This document shows, in pieces, positions 1 through 10,645 of a DNA stretch of 64,000 bases. The notes under the pieces were generated by a model. It was not told the DNA's origin. It did not search any database and saw only the letters and a program-made list of their open reading frames with translations. The stretch comes from Zanthoxylum bungeanum (lineage: Eukaryota > Streptophyta > Magnoliopsida > Sapindales > Rutaceae), in contig SKCR01034795.1 in NCBI GenBank assembly GCA_019454045.1, positions 39,529 to 103,528 of the forward strand, in the 5' to 3' direction. Within the stretch, counting starts at the first letter, position 1, and the number at the start of each line of letters is the position of its first letter. The position numbers and the translations under genes are program-made.

Positions 1-1428
1 AAAGTACAATTTCTACGAATTAAATTAAATAATAATTAAATCCAATTTAATACGTATTTAATTCTAATTCATTATTTAATTCTAAATTAAATATTACACT
101 TTTATTAACGAACCTTTACGACTTAAATTCCAAATTTAATCGCAACGGGTCTCAAAGCCCGATTAACATCTAATGTTTTATTTAATTAAAGTCCAATGGG
201 CTTTTAATTAATTTCTATAGGCGTGGACTTTTGGTCAACTCGGGTCAAACCGAACAACCAAAATCCAATCCGGGAGTTACCCCATAAGCCTTTAAATTAA
301 TTTTGGCCCATTAGGCCCAATTAAATAATTAAGGTCCATTAAGTCATAATTGGACCTTTTGGATTCGGTTTTGGGCCTAATTGGATCCAACCAATTTTGC
401 CTAAACCCAACTTTGTTACAACAAAGCCCAAAAGCCCAATTACAACCTAACAAGCCCAATTTCCAAAATCAAGCCCAAATTAATTAACTTATAAAATTCC
501 AAATTTCACAATTAATTAACCTAAGTGTAATACACAATCAATTACCCAATTAACATTTCTAAAATATCAATTAGCCTAATTAATCATGCACTTTAACAAC
601 CAAATAGTGTCCAACACAATTCAATCAAAATCAAACCAAATTAACATGCTTTCAAGTCTCGGCAATTAGGGTTTTTCAATTCGATTCGGTTTCAATCCAA
701 TTGAGTCCACAATCATAATTTCCCAAATCAATATAATTCATCCAATGAATTAAAACAACAAAATCACAAAGAATTTCATGTTCTTTAAAATCGGCCAAGC
801 CACTTTAAAAGGGAAAAATGTTCCAAATCAAAATTCAATCCATTGAACTTCAAAACAACATTAACCATTGTTTTAAGTCATCCAATGATCAAACAAAACA
901 AAATTACCAAGACATTAGGTTTTCTTCCAATTTTCGGCCAAGCTTCCAATTTGGGGAAAATTGAATCCAATCCAATTTCATGAAATTGATCACACACAAT
1001 CTCAATTAAACATGTTCTAAGCATACTTAAACATCCAATTCAATTAAAACATGCTTAAACACATTTTGCCCAATTTCAAGTTTCAAATTTCAACCTAAGA
1101 ATTGGGGAAAATTGATCTAATCCAATTTTCTTGAAATTGATCATGCACAACTTCAATTCAACCTCATTCAAGCATAATGCATCAAACAATTCAACCAAAT
1201 CATGCCTAAATCGAGTTTACCCAAATTAAAGTTTTGACCAAAATTTGCAAATTGGGGAAAATCAATCCAATCAATTTTTTGTCAAATTGATTACATATAT
1301 CTCAAATTAGATCATATATAAGCATTATTGAACAATCAATTTGTCATAATCAAGCCAAAATCAAAAAGCCCCAAATTACTCAAGAACCCTAATTTCGGTT
1401 TTCATGCATCAATGGCTCTAGATACCAA
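1..1428 (-). mobile_element. Leader of copia element K (partial)
   Basis: This is the untranslated leader of a Ty1/copia element read on the minus strand, cut by the left window edge. It lies directly downstream of the K primer binding site and has no credible coding frame. It contains diverged tandem units built around the phrase TTGGGGAAAATTGA (near 950, 1090 and 1250), like the tandem units in the leader of element A. The gag-pol of K should lie to the left, outside the window. Confidence 0.75.
1414..1427 (-). promoter_or_regulatory. Primer binding site of K
   Basis: On the minus strand it reads TGGTATCTAGAGCC, one base inside the LTR end. It matches the complement of initiator tRNA-Met except for one inserted T after TGGTATC. 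This fixes the orientation of K and the LTR edge at 1429. Confidence 0.75.
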
Positions 1429-3586
1429 TGTTTTTTAAAATCAAGTCCACAAGATCACAATCATGCATAAAAAAACCACATATGAATACATCAAAGGAGG
1501 TGGCGAATCAACTCACATTGAATTCGGTTTTGATGGATGAAGAACAAGGTGCGTTTTTAAGCTCCCTCCAGCTCGGCAATGGCTTCTCCTTGCAATGGGC
1601 TGTGCGATTTTGCTCCTCCTTGAACCTCCAAGAATCGGCCATGCATGAACTCCATTAAAGCTCCAAGCTTTGAGATTCCATGCTCACAAATTCGTTTCCC
1701 TATCACCTTTGTATCACTCCTAGAGTGTGCTAGCACTAAGTCTTCTTCAATTTGCTTCTCAAAATTCGGTGGAACCAGAAATTTTCCAGAGCAAAAACGG
1801 CAGTGAAGCCGAGAGAGAAGAAGGGAAAAAGAAGAGGGAAAAATGAGAGGGAGATGAAGAACCGTATACTGTGCATGTGTGAGAGAGAAAAAAGATTTTT
1901 AATATATATAATTTTTATTTCATTTACCAAGTAAAATAAATAAAATATATATATATCTTATCTTTTAATTCAAAAGTCAAAAGTTAAAACAATAAAGCTT
2001 TTCCATCATTTCAACTTTTAACTTTAAGTCACATCACATCTATTCACTTTAATAAAGTGACATATTGTCAAGTACATCACTCAAAGTGACAATTAATTTG
2101 ACGATTGACGCGACTATCGATTTGACGCTTGATGTGACTCGCGTGCCGCGCTCGAATTCGAAATGCGAATGCGCTCGCAATCACTCTCGGGCTCGGGTTC
2201 GCTAATTCCAAATTAACGAATTTTCCGTCGCGTCGTAATTAAGTGATTACGCCTAGCGAATTCACTATTCACGTCGCTAACGAATTAATTCTAAATTAAT
2301 TCGTTCGCCCGAATTAAAATCTAATTTTAATTCCGCGTCGAAATCCAATTTCGATTAATATATCGAATATATTAATTTTATCGATTAATTCCAAATTAAT
2401 CGTTCTCTCTCTCTTTAATTAATATTTTATCCCAGATAAAATATCTCCGCTATTAATCCCAGATTAATTTTCTCTCTCATCGAATTAATCCCAGATTAAT
2501 TCTATCTCTCTCTTCTAATTAATCCCAGATTAATCAAAGTGCGAGTAATACGTCATCGGTGAATCTTTAGGAAGCGACCCATGAGATCTCCGGATATGTT
2601 GGCAGTAAATACGATCGTCGGACTGTCCGAACACGTAAGTACCTCGTACTACGTTTATATCGATTTACAAGACAAGGTTGGCTTCTAGCAAAGCGCCATG
2701 CCTACCCAATTCTCCAGAAATATTCTTACAGGAATATATAGATCTGTATCAAGCGTAGAATACCGTAGTATTGTGTATATCGGCCCAGTATCGGATAATC
2801 ACGTGCTAGGGCTGGGGCTGGATAAGTGTCTGCCCCGTCCGAAACACATGTCGGATGTTTGGTAACATAGTCTCTATAATCGGATATACATGACCTGGTC
2901 ACAATATCCCGATTGGTTGCGCAACACTCAAGAGCACTAGTACCATATCCTGCGTGACATCTACTCCAATATGACTGAAGTGACACTTCCGTCTCGACAT
3001 CACACCCAATACACTACTCCCTGATAAACCCAGAAGCGGTGTACCCAGAACCGGTTAAAGCCATGTACCACCAAGACCAGAGTTTACCGATTATCGCAAG
3101 TATTAGCGATGCAAGTCTCAGGTTAAGACTATACACACCTACCTCGATTCGGCCTCCCATAGACACATAGTCATAATACCAATGGGATTCCGAGGGGTCT
3201 ATCCAGAGCGAAGCTGTTTCCCGTACCATCGGTGAAACACGACCTCCTATTGCACTTGCATAAGTATCCAATACTTAATATATGAGAACTATGATCCGTT
3301 GTGCCCTCACAACGCGCACAAGTGCAATACTAGCCTATTCCGCATTATCGATGTCCAGTCTCGATAATACTTCGGCTAGGGATATTTAATGATTAATCCT
3401 TCGGGGATTGATACTGTCTCATATCATCTCAATCCAGGACTAATCATATGGACCTCTCTTCATTTATACATCTATGGTGATCTAATCACAAATGATGAGA
3501 GTGCAATTTCCTTGTCACATAGTTAATTTGTACAGCAACACCGTGATCTGTACAAATAGTGACGCTATGGGTCATATTATCCAACA
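1429..3586 (-). mobile_element. 5' LTR of copia element K
   Basis: A long terminal repeat of about 2.16 kb on the minus strand, beginning (minus sense) TGTTGGATAATATGACCC at 3586 and ending ...AAAACA at 1429. It is homologous along its length to the LTRs of A, C, D, E, F, H, I and J. It contains the AT-rich palindrome array (about 2215-2535), the GCTAGCAC plus GGTGATAGGG block (about 1700-1735) and CT-rich tracts. The usual U5 splice donor is missing: the homologous place reads GATGTATTC instead of GATGTAAGTATTC. Its right edge abuts gypsy gag sequence, so K inserted into L. The expected 5-bp duplication (AATAC at 3587) cannot be checked because the other end is outside the window. Confidence 0.85.
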
Positions 3587-3965
3587 AATACACACAGTCT
3601 CATTACTTCTTGTGCTGCTCGGTTGTAATTGAATGTGCCGCAAACTTCCAGGAAGTTGCTTATTTGGGCATTAAGATATTCAGTTACATTCCCCTCAAAC
3701 TGTATTGATTGTTGTATCAATTGAATTCATGTTTTGATGTCACACTCATTTGCTGGTAAGGGAGGAAATACAATGCATGAAATGAAGCCGTTAACCACCG
3801 AAATAGTTCTGTCTCGAATAGGATTTTGTGGTGCAACTTCCAAAGGTTCAGGTTCCATGTTGATGAATGCTTCTTGACCTTCTCGTCTTTCCCTTCTCAT
3901 CTGTCTGATGGTGCTTTCAATTTCTGGGTCAAGCGGCAGATTTCAAAGCTTCTGGTTCTTCTCAT
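3587..3965 (-). pseudogene. Ty3/gypsy gag N-terminus (element L), truncated
   Basis: Minus-strand gag start of a Ty3/gypsy element, following its primer binding site and a short leader. An ATG at 3965 begins a basic N-terminus, and after a 1-nt frame break comes a stretch with PLDPEIES and an arginine-rich RQMRRERRE run. Further on is a region resembling the gypsy gag segment before the capsid core (FEGNVTEYLNAQISNFLEVC). An in-frame TGA interrupts it where CGA is plausible, as expected for CpG decay. Copia K cuts the gene at 3587. The gag style and tRNA-Asp-type primer site suggest the Athila/Tat group, but no pol domain is visible to confirm that. Confidence 0.65.
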
Positions 3966-4073
3966 GTAGTGTCTAAGAACCGGAAACACAAGCAAATAGA
4001 AATAATAAATAAAAATAAATCAGACACAAGTAAAAGTATCTAACCCTAAAATTAATAGTGAAAAATAAATAAA
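3966..4073 (-). mobile_element. Short leader of gypsy element L
   Basis: AT-rich untranslated stretch between the primer binding site and the gag ATG, read on the minus strand. No other feature is seen. Confidence 0.6.
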
Positions 4074-4091
4074 TCCCCGGCAACGGCACCA
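4074..4091 (-). promoter_or_regulatory. tRNA-Asp-type primer binding site of L
   Basis: On the minus strand it reads TGGTGCCGTTGCCGGGGA, which is complementary with one mismatch to the 3' end of plant tRNA-Asp including CCA. It sits 6 nt inside the LTR edge, the usual geometry for a gypsy primer binding site. Confidence 0.8.
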
Positions 4092-4909
4092 AAAAATTGG
4101 CTGGTGAAATAACTCACGTAACGCAAGCGCACGTATCGCTCAAGTAGTATAAAATGTATCGATCCCACGAGGACTTAATACCTATACTATCAATATATGA
4201 AGTTAAATATTTACGAGTACCTAATAGATTGGTTTGTTGATAGGATGGTGATTTTAAACTAAAACAAGTAAATAAAACAGTGTGAATGTAAATGAATGGA
4301 AAATTCAATATTATTAAACTATCTAGGGTTGTGAATCCTTCCAATATCTTTTTAAAGATGAAGTGTTATCTCACATTTGTGCAATATATCGATTTATTAA
4401 CCTGGAACACGAATTTATGCAAAAACCCTCTTCCGATGGTCAGATGCAAATACCCAGTATAACCAAATTAATCATATTCCTATGTTAACCAAGTTACCTG
4501 AATTCATTAAGATTAAGTTCCAATTATGGCTACCCCCGCTCGATAGGTATATTCCCATCTTGGAAGGAAATCTACCTAAGAGTCTCTTGCCCCAAGGCGA
4601 GATCGTGAGCTATTTAGTCTAAGGCTGAAACCTAAAATCTCTTTTCCAAGTTCATTTTAAGTTTGCCAAATCAATCTTATTAGTGGCCAGTTAACAAGAA
4701 GCATTAAGCTTAAGGCTCAATAAATAAACCTTTATATTACTCAAAACATAAAATAACCCCTTATAAACTGGTGATATTGGAATTCATCACAACCCCAGAT
4801 ATGGTATTTAGTTACAACACATATCTAGGACTAGTAAAAACATAAATAAAGAAAATGACATAAAGTAGCTGTAAATTAAAAAGATAAATAAAGTAATAAA
4901 GAAAATGTT

Positions 4910-5152
4910 GGGGTTAGAGGATCCACTTTTATTACTTTTATTTTAGATATCTCCCTTATTATAATATATAAAATTTTCATGATATTACCAACTGACCATA
5001 TAGGCGGTATCCTGATTAAGTCAGATTTATGATTAATTCCAACCGACCATAAAGGCAGTATCCCATTAAGTCAGGTAATAAAAATAGTTTATATATTATA
5101 ATTAAGGGAGATTAATCTAAATATTAGTAATAAAAGCTTAACCTTTCACCCC
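4910..5152. repeat. Imperfect foldback inside the L LTR
   Basis: Arms of about 60 bp (4910-4972 and 5090-5152) are inverted copies of each other, sharing a core like CTCCCTTA-TTATAATATATAAA. The loop of about 117 bp holds two direct copies of a 45-50-bp unit with GACCATA-AGGC-GTATCC (about 4987-5026 and 5041-5076). Confidence 0.65.
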
Positions 5153-5379
5153 AGAAGAGGGGAGTTACCTCCTCATACTGAAAAGTAAAAATAAAGACTG
5201 AAAAGTAAAGTAAAGAAAGAACTATTGCGTAAAATTAAAAAAATTAAATTATATACAGAAAGTTGTAAATAAACAAATAAGATACAATCTTCTTAGTAAT
5301 CTTAAGGAAATCCGCAGAAGAATGTATGAATTGGAATTCTGATTTCGGCCTCAATTTATAGGCAAAGTTTGGTCATGCA

Positions 5380-5527
5380 CGTCGCGACGCGTGGAACATT
5401 ACTCATCGCGACGCTCCATTGATTGTTGACGCGTGGCATGCAATTTCTGGAGATGATGATATGTGGCTGTCGGCAGAATTATTGGCTCGGCGTCGTGATG
5501 CGAAAAAGTTTTACGCGTCGTGACGCT
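5380..5527. repeat. CpG-rich palindromic motif copies
   Basis: Four copies of the palindrome-like core GTCGCGACGC or its C-to-T decayed forms occur near 5380, 5405, 5491 and 5513, inside an otherwise AT-rich LTR. The first reads ACGTCGCGACGCGT. The function is unknown. Confidence 0.55.
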
Positions 5528-5892
5528 GATGTCAGCAATGATGTGTATTATCGGCAGCATGTGATGCTGACATGTGTTCGGCACACGTTAGCGAGAATAT
5601 TGTGATGTTGACACATGGCAGGCACATGTTTGTAAGTGCTCATGATAGCAAGCTTCTCTGATTTTGACATGTGTTCGACGCACATTAGCGGTGGCGATGC
5701 AGAGGTGATGCGCGTCACGACTCCGATATGACGATTTTGCCCTTTTTGTCAATTTTTCACTGTTTTGGCCCTGATTTGATTCCAATGAGTCCTGAAACCT
5801 TATTTATCTACAAAATATTCACAAAACTCAAGAAACTATACAAAATATTAAGTCAATGGAGCGGTAAATATTGATATATTTACCGCTTTTCA

Positions 5893-7180
5893 AAAGTGTT
5901 TCCATTGTAATAAGAACGAGTATTGGAAAAGGAATTGTCCTAAATACCTTGCTGAGCTGAATGAGAAAAAAGATACATGTAAATATGATTTAATCATTAT
6001 CGAATCTCTATTAGTAGATGATGATAAATCCACCTGGATTGTTGATTCTGGAGCCTCTAACCATGTTTGTTCCTTTTTGCAGCAACTTGACTAATGGAGG
6101 GACCTTGCTGAAGGTGACTACACCATGAGGGTCGGGACATGGTAAGCCATTTCAGCAAGAGCAGTGGGAGTTTCTAGTTTAAATTTGACAAAAAATAGTT
6201 ATTTAAATTTGAACAATGTGTTATCCATTCCTGGTTTTCGCAGGAATTTGATTTCTGTTTCTAAACTTTTGGATTATGGTTTTTCAGTTTCTTTTAATAG
6301 CAATTTGGTTACTATTGGTAGAAATAGATTAACCGTATGCACATAAAACTCAGAAAATAACTTGTATGTGTTAAGACCGTTAACACATATGTCACTGCTC
6401 AACGCTGAAATATTTAATGTTGAGAAACCTAAAACTAAACGGCTAAAGATTTCTCACGATGACACATATTTGTGGCATCATAGACTTGGTCATATCAGCC
6501 TTGACCGGATAGATAGATTGATAAAGAACGGAGCCTTAAACCAGTTAAAGCTCAAAACTTTACCAGTCTGTGAATCCTGTTTAGAAGGAAAAATGACTAA
6601 GAGACATTTTACTGGAAAATGTATAAGAGTCAATCAACCACTTGAACTTATACATTCGGAAATTTTCGGACCAATGAATGTAAGAGCCTGATGTGGTTAT
6701 GAATACTTCGTCACATTTATTGATGATTATTCCAGATATGAGTATGTTTACCTAATGCATCACAAGTCATATACTTTTGAAAAGTTCAAAGAGTATCGTG
6801 CTGAGGTTGAGAACCAGTTAAGTAAAACAATCAAGACTCTACGATCAGATTGTGGAGGAGAATACCTTGATAGAGATTTCAAGGAATTCTTAGTTGACCA
6901 TGGGATAGTATCCCTGCTCACAGCACCTGGAACACTACAGCAAAATGGTGTTACAGAAATGAGAAATCGGACCCTACTAGACATGATGAGATCTTTGTTT
7001 AGTTATAGCTCACTACCTAGTTCATTCTGGGGATATGTGTTACAAGCTGCAATGCATATCCTTAATGTAGTTCCATATAAGTCTGTTCCTAAGACTTTCT
7101 TAGAGTTGTGGAGTGGTAGTAAAACTAGTTTACGATATTTCCGCATATGGGGGGTGTCCAGCACATATGCTGAAGAATAA
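5893..7180 (+). pseudogene. Copia element B: zinc knuckle, protease, integrase relic
   Basis: Decayed Ty1/copia polyprotein of a different family from A. In order: a nucleocapsid knuckle at about 5898-5942 reading CFHCNKNEYWKRNC, where the expected His of CCHC is Tyr; the aspartic protease motif DSG near 6044; the integrase zinc domain at 6460-6600 (WHHRLGH ... CESCLEGKM); and the integrase core with HSE in place of HSD near 6655, SDCGGEY near 6846 and the NRTLLDM stretch near 6964. It is broken by several stops and frame changes, for example before 6164, near 6690 and at 7180. The start of gag was displaced by gypsy L, which inserted at 5892. Not functional. Confidence 0.85.
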
Positions 7181-8311
7181 GACTACAAAGTTGGAGCCAC
7201 GTTCTCAGGTGGGCCTATTTGTAGGCTATCGTAAGGAGACTAGGGGTGGATTCTTTTATAGCCCTGAAGATAACAAAGTGTTTGTATCGACAAATGCTAT
7301 GTTTCTAGAGGATGACTATATGATGGAGTTCAAACCTCGAAGTAAATTTTTACTCGATGAGGTACTTACTGGTTCGACCGGCATACCATCGTCAACGACA
7401 GTTGATAAACACATAGCACCTTCGACATCTGAGCCTCAGATGCAAGCTCATCAGAATGACCTACCACCTAGACGCAGTGAAAGGATTGTACAAAAACCTG
7501 ATCGCTATCTTGGAGTTGGAGAAGCACAAGTTGTCACATCCAGTGATGGTATAGATGATCCATTGACCTATCGTAGTGCAATGGATGATTCTAATAAAGA
7601 GGAATGGCTCAAAGCCATGAACCTAGAGATGGAGTCTATGTACTCCAACTCAGTCTGGGAACTTGTAGACCAACCTGATGGGGTGAAACCCATAGGTTGC
7701 AAGTGGATCTACAAGAGGAAGAGGGGAGCAGATAGGAAGGTACAGACCTTTAAGGCTAGGCTAGTGGCCAAGGGTTATACCTAGAAAGAGGGAGTTGAAT
7801 ATAAGGAAACTTTCTCGCCGGTAGCCATGCTCAAATCCAACCGCACTATTCTATCCATTGCCGCATATTATGACTATGAAATCTGGCAAATGGACGTCAA
7901 GACTGCATTCTTGAATGACAATCTTGATAAGTGTATCTATATGGTACAACCAGAGGGGTTCATAGCCCAAGGTCAAAAGCAAAAGGTTTGCAAGCTGTAA
8001 ATGTCTATTTATGGACTTAAGCAAACATCTCGATCTTGGAATATAAAATTTGATACCACGATCAAGTCTTATGACTTTTAGCAGAATATTGATGAGCCTT
8101 GTGTATACAAGCGCGTCATTGACAGGAATGTGGTTTTTCTTATTTTATACGTTGATGATATTTTACTCATCAGGAATGATGTAAAGATATTATCGAACAT
8201 GAAAATCTGGCTAGCTAACCAATTCTAAATGGAAGATTTGGGAGAGGGCAGTTATCTTCTTGGGATTCAGATACTTCGATATCGCAAGAAACGACTGTTA
8301 GTTATTTCTCA
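7113..8311 (+). pseudogene. Copia element B: integrase C-terminus and reverse transcriptase
   Basis: Continues B in a shifted frame. It holds the integrase C-terminal GKE-like region (VGYRKETRGG, about 7213), the linker, and the reverse transcriptase start with GCKWIYKRKR and KARLVAKGYT (about 7690-7780). After a stop come AMLKS, WQMDVKTAFL, YGLKQ and the polymerase motif YVDD (about 8146-8160). The longest open stretch is 7113-7784 (223 codons). The frame stops at several TAG/TAA codons. At 8311 the gene is split by element C; the rest of the same reverse transcriptase resumes at 52685, separated by 44.4 kb of inserted DNA. Confidence 0.87.
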
Positions 8312-9320
8312 TGTAAGTGTCTCTAAGACATGCCAAGGATCCTAAACATGATTCTAGTGTGAATATAATCGAAAATAAGTTACGAAATACTTACATTGAT
8401 TTGGATGAGAAGTTCAAAACTTTCTTTGTTGTAGATGCTCCAAGCCTTTGTGTTGAGTTCCAAACTCTTGGGTGAGTTTCTCAATCACCTTCAAATACTC
8501 CTAAAGTGCTAGCTTTGATCAAAATTTGAAAGAAAATTTTGCCCTCCAAGAGTTGCAAGTTTCGGCCAAGGGAGAGGAAAAGAGAGAGATGAGTGAATAG
8601 TTAATTGACTTGGTTGGTGTGTGTTTTAAAATAATCCAATTACTTTTCAAACCACTTCCATCACAATTAAATGTAGCCAACTACTCACATCAAGTGTCAA
8701 AAGGTTGGTGTAAGTAAAGTGGGTCCCACCACTTTAAATTCAAAATTTGAGTTGGCTTACTCAACATACTTTGGGTCTGGTTCGTTTAATCCGACTAAAC
8801 GAATTTTTCATCGCTACGTAATTAAATCTAATTTAATTAAATAATAATACCCAGTAAAATTATTATGGAAGTCACTTACGAATTAATTCAAATTAATTTG
8901 TTCGCTTGAATTAAAATCCAATTTTAATTCCGTATTGAAATCAAATTTCAATTATATATCCAATATATTATTTTATCTAAATTAAACTAAATTATAGTAA
9001 GATCCAATTTAAACTATAACTTACTTTCGATTACTTCCAAATTAATCACATTCTCTCTTCTAGTCGAATTAACCCCAGTTATTAAATTCTTACCGCAATA
9101 ATCCCGCTAATTATTTCTCTGATAATTAATCCCAGATTAATTCTTTACCGTAATTATCCCAGATTAATTTTTCTCTCTCATAATTAATCCCAGATTAATT
9201 CTGTTCTAGTCAAATGTCATCGGTGAATCTTGGGAAGTACCCAGAGATCCCTGGATATATTGGCCGTAGTAAATACGGTGTCGTACCCATCCGACCACAG
9301 TGTATCCTGTACCACGTTCT
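8312..9320 (-). mobile_element. 3' LTR of C, outer part
   Basis: Matches the 5' LTR of C from 50174 onward nearly base for base. It contains the splice-donor-like ACTTAC (minus GTAAGT) near 8389 and the palindrome array (about 8880-9200) with CCA/CAA centres, the complement of the YNG centres in A. It is interrupted at 9320 by element A; the LTR resumes at 19868. Confidence 0.9.
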
Positions 9321-9977
9321 TGTTAGACATTATGACCCATAGCGTCACTGTTTTGTAAATGATATTGTATTATTGTACAAAATTAACTATGTGATAATGA
9401 AATTGCCCTTTTGCCGTTTTGTAAAATTATTTACTTTAATATATTAATGGCAAAAGTCCATATGATTAGTTCCGTATTGAGATGATATGAGACAGTATCA
9501 ATATAAAAGGTTTAATCATTAAATATCCCTAGTCGGAGTATTATCGAGATCGGACATCGATAATGCGGAATAGACTAGTATTGCACTTGTGCGAGTTGTG
9601 ATGGCACAACGGCATAGTTCTCATATATTTAAGTATTGGATACTTATGCAAGTGCGATAGGAGGTTGTGTTTTACCGATGGTACGGAAAACAGCTTCGCT
9701 CTGGACAGACCCCGCGGAATCCCATTGGTAGTATGTCTGCGTGTCTATGGGAGGCCGCATCAGGGTAGGTGTATATGGTCTTAACCTGAGACTTGCATCG
9801 CTAGTACTTGCGACAATCGGTAAACTTTGGTTTTGGTGGTTCGGGGCTTTAACCGGTTCTGTGTACGCCTCTTCTGGGTTTATCGAGAATCGTAGTGTAC
9901 TGGATGTGATGTCAAGATGGAAGTATCACTTCAGACATATGGAGATGATGATCACGCAGGATACAGAACTAGTACTC

Positions 9978-9986
9978 TATAAAAGG
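9978..9986 (+). promoter_or_regulatory. Candidate TATA box of A
   Basis: TATAAAAGG lies about 660 nt into the LTR and is repeated at 18504-18512 in the 3' LTR. The aligned positions of the other copies read like CTCTTAAGTACTGC or CTCTTGAGTGTTGC and have no TATA box. A start site about 30 nt downstream would give U3 of about 690 nt. Position is plausible but untested. Confidence 0.4.
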
Positions 9987-10367
9987 TTGCAACCGTCGGG
10001 ACAATATGACCAGGTCAGGATTGTCCGATTTAAAGAGACTAGTTGTTTGATATCCGATATATGTTTCGTACGGGGCAGACACATTTCCAGCCCCAGGCCT
10101 AACATGTGATCGTCCGATACTGGATCGATATACGCGATACTGCGGTATACTACGCTTGATAAAGATCTATTCCAGTAAGAATATTTCTGGAGAATTGGGT
10201 AGGCATGGCGCTTTGCTAGAAGCCAACCTTGTCTTGTAAATCGGTAAAAACGTAGTACGAGGTACGTACGTGTTTGGATTATCCAACGACCGTATTTACT
10301 GCCAACATATCCGGAGATCTCTTGGGTCGCTTCCTGAAGATTCACCTATGATGTTTGATTCGAACTT

Positions 10368-10645
10368 ATTAATCTTGGATTAATCATTACGGAGAAACTT
10401 TATCTTGGATAAAATGCCTTATTAGGAGAGAGAGAGAGATCGATTAATTTGGAATTAATCGATAAAATAATATATTCGATATATTATTAAACGAAATTAG
10501 ATTTCGACGCGGAATTAAAATCGGATTTTAATTCGGGCAAACGAATTAATTTAGAATTAATTCATTAGCGAACTGAATAGTAATTCCGCAAGGCGTAATT
10601 ATTTAATTCACGTCGCGACGGAAATTCGTTAATTCGGAATTAGCG
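10368..10645 (+). repeat. Array of eight short palindromes with 3-nt centres (A 5' LTR)
   Basis: Stems and centres in order: ATTAATC (TTG), TTTATC (TTG), ATCGATTAATT (TGG), AATATAT (TCG), GAAAT (TAG), GAATTAAAAT (CGG), GAATTAATT (TAG) and CGTTAATT (CGG, one G.T step). Each is followed by its inverted copy. Every centre is pyrimidine-N-G on the sense strand. The same series lies at about 18896-19170 and in the LTRs of K, C, D (5'), E, F, H, I and J. Confidence 0.85.

Larger units (their letters stand above)
4098..5892 (-). mobile_element. 5' LTR of Ty3/gypsy element L
   Basis: A 1795-bp LTR on the minus strand, starting TGAAAAGCGG at 5892 and ending ...CACCAGCCA at 4098. The right edge is inferred from the jump into recognisable copia zinc-knuckle coding sequence (element B). 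The first bases form a perfect 12-bp hairpin (stem AGCGGTAAATAT at 5860-5871 and 5876-5887). It also holds a long foldback (4910-5152) and CpG-rich palindromes (5380-5527). No ORF inside it looks real. The partner LTR must lie left of the window. Confidence 0.7.

Noticed and set aside
3587..3965. Gypsy gag relic considered as a host gene exon.
   Set aside because: It directly follows an LTR and tRNA-Asp primer binding site, and carries a frame break and a stop.
4074..4091. A tRNA-Asp-like 18-mer considered as part of a tRNA gene.
   Set aside because: Only the 3' end of the tRNA is matched, in the primer binding site position beside an LTR; no cloverleaf surrounds it.
9741..10109. A 122-codon ORF inside the A LTR (also 18267-18635), with related ORFs in the D, E, C and H LTRs (28307, 36767, 44469, 52010 minus, 54980 minus), as a possible LTR-encoded protein.
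   Set aside because: Comparing A with D codon by codon over about 65 codons I count roughly 5 changes at position 1, 11 at position 2 and 4 at position 3. A protein under selection would show the excess at position 3. The shared reading is simple LTR homology.
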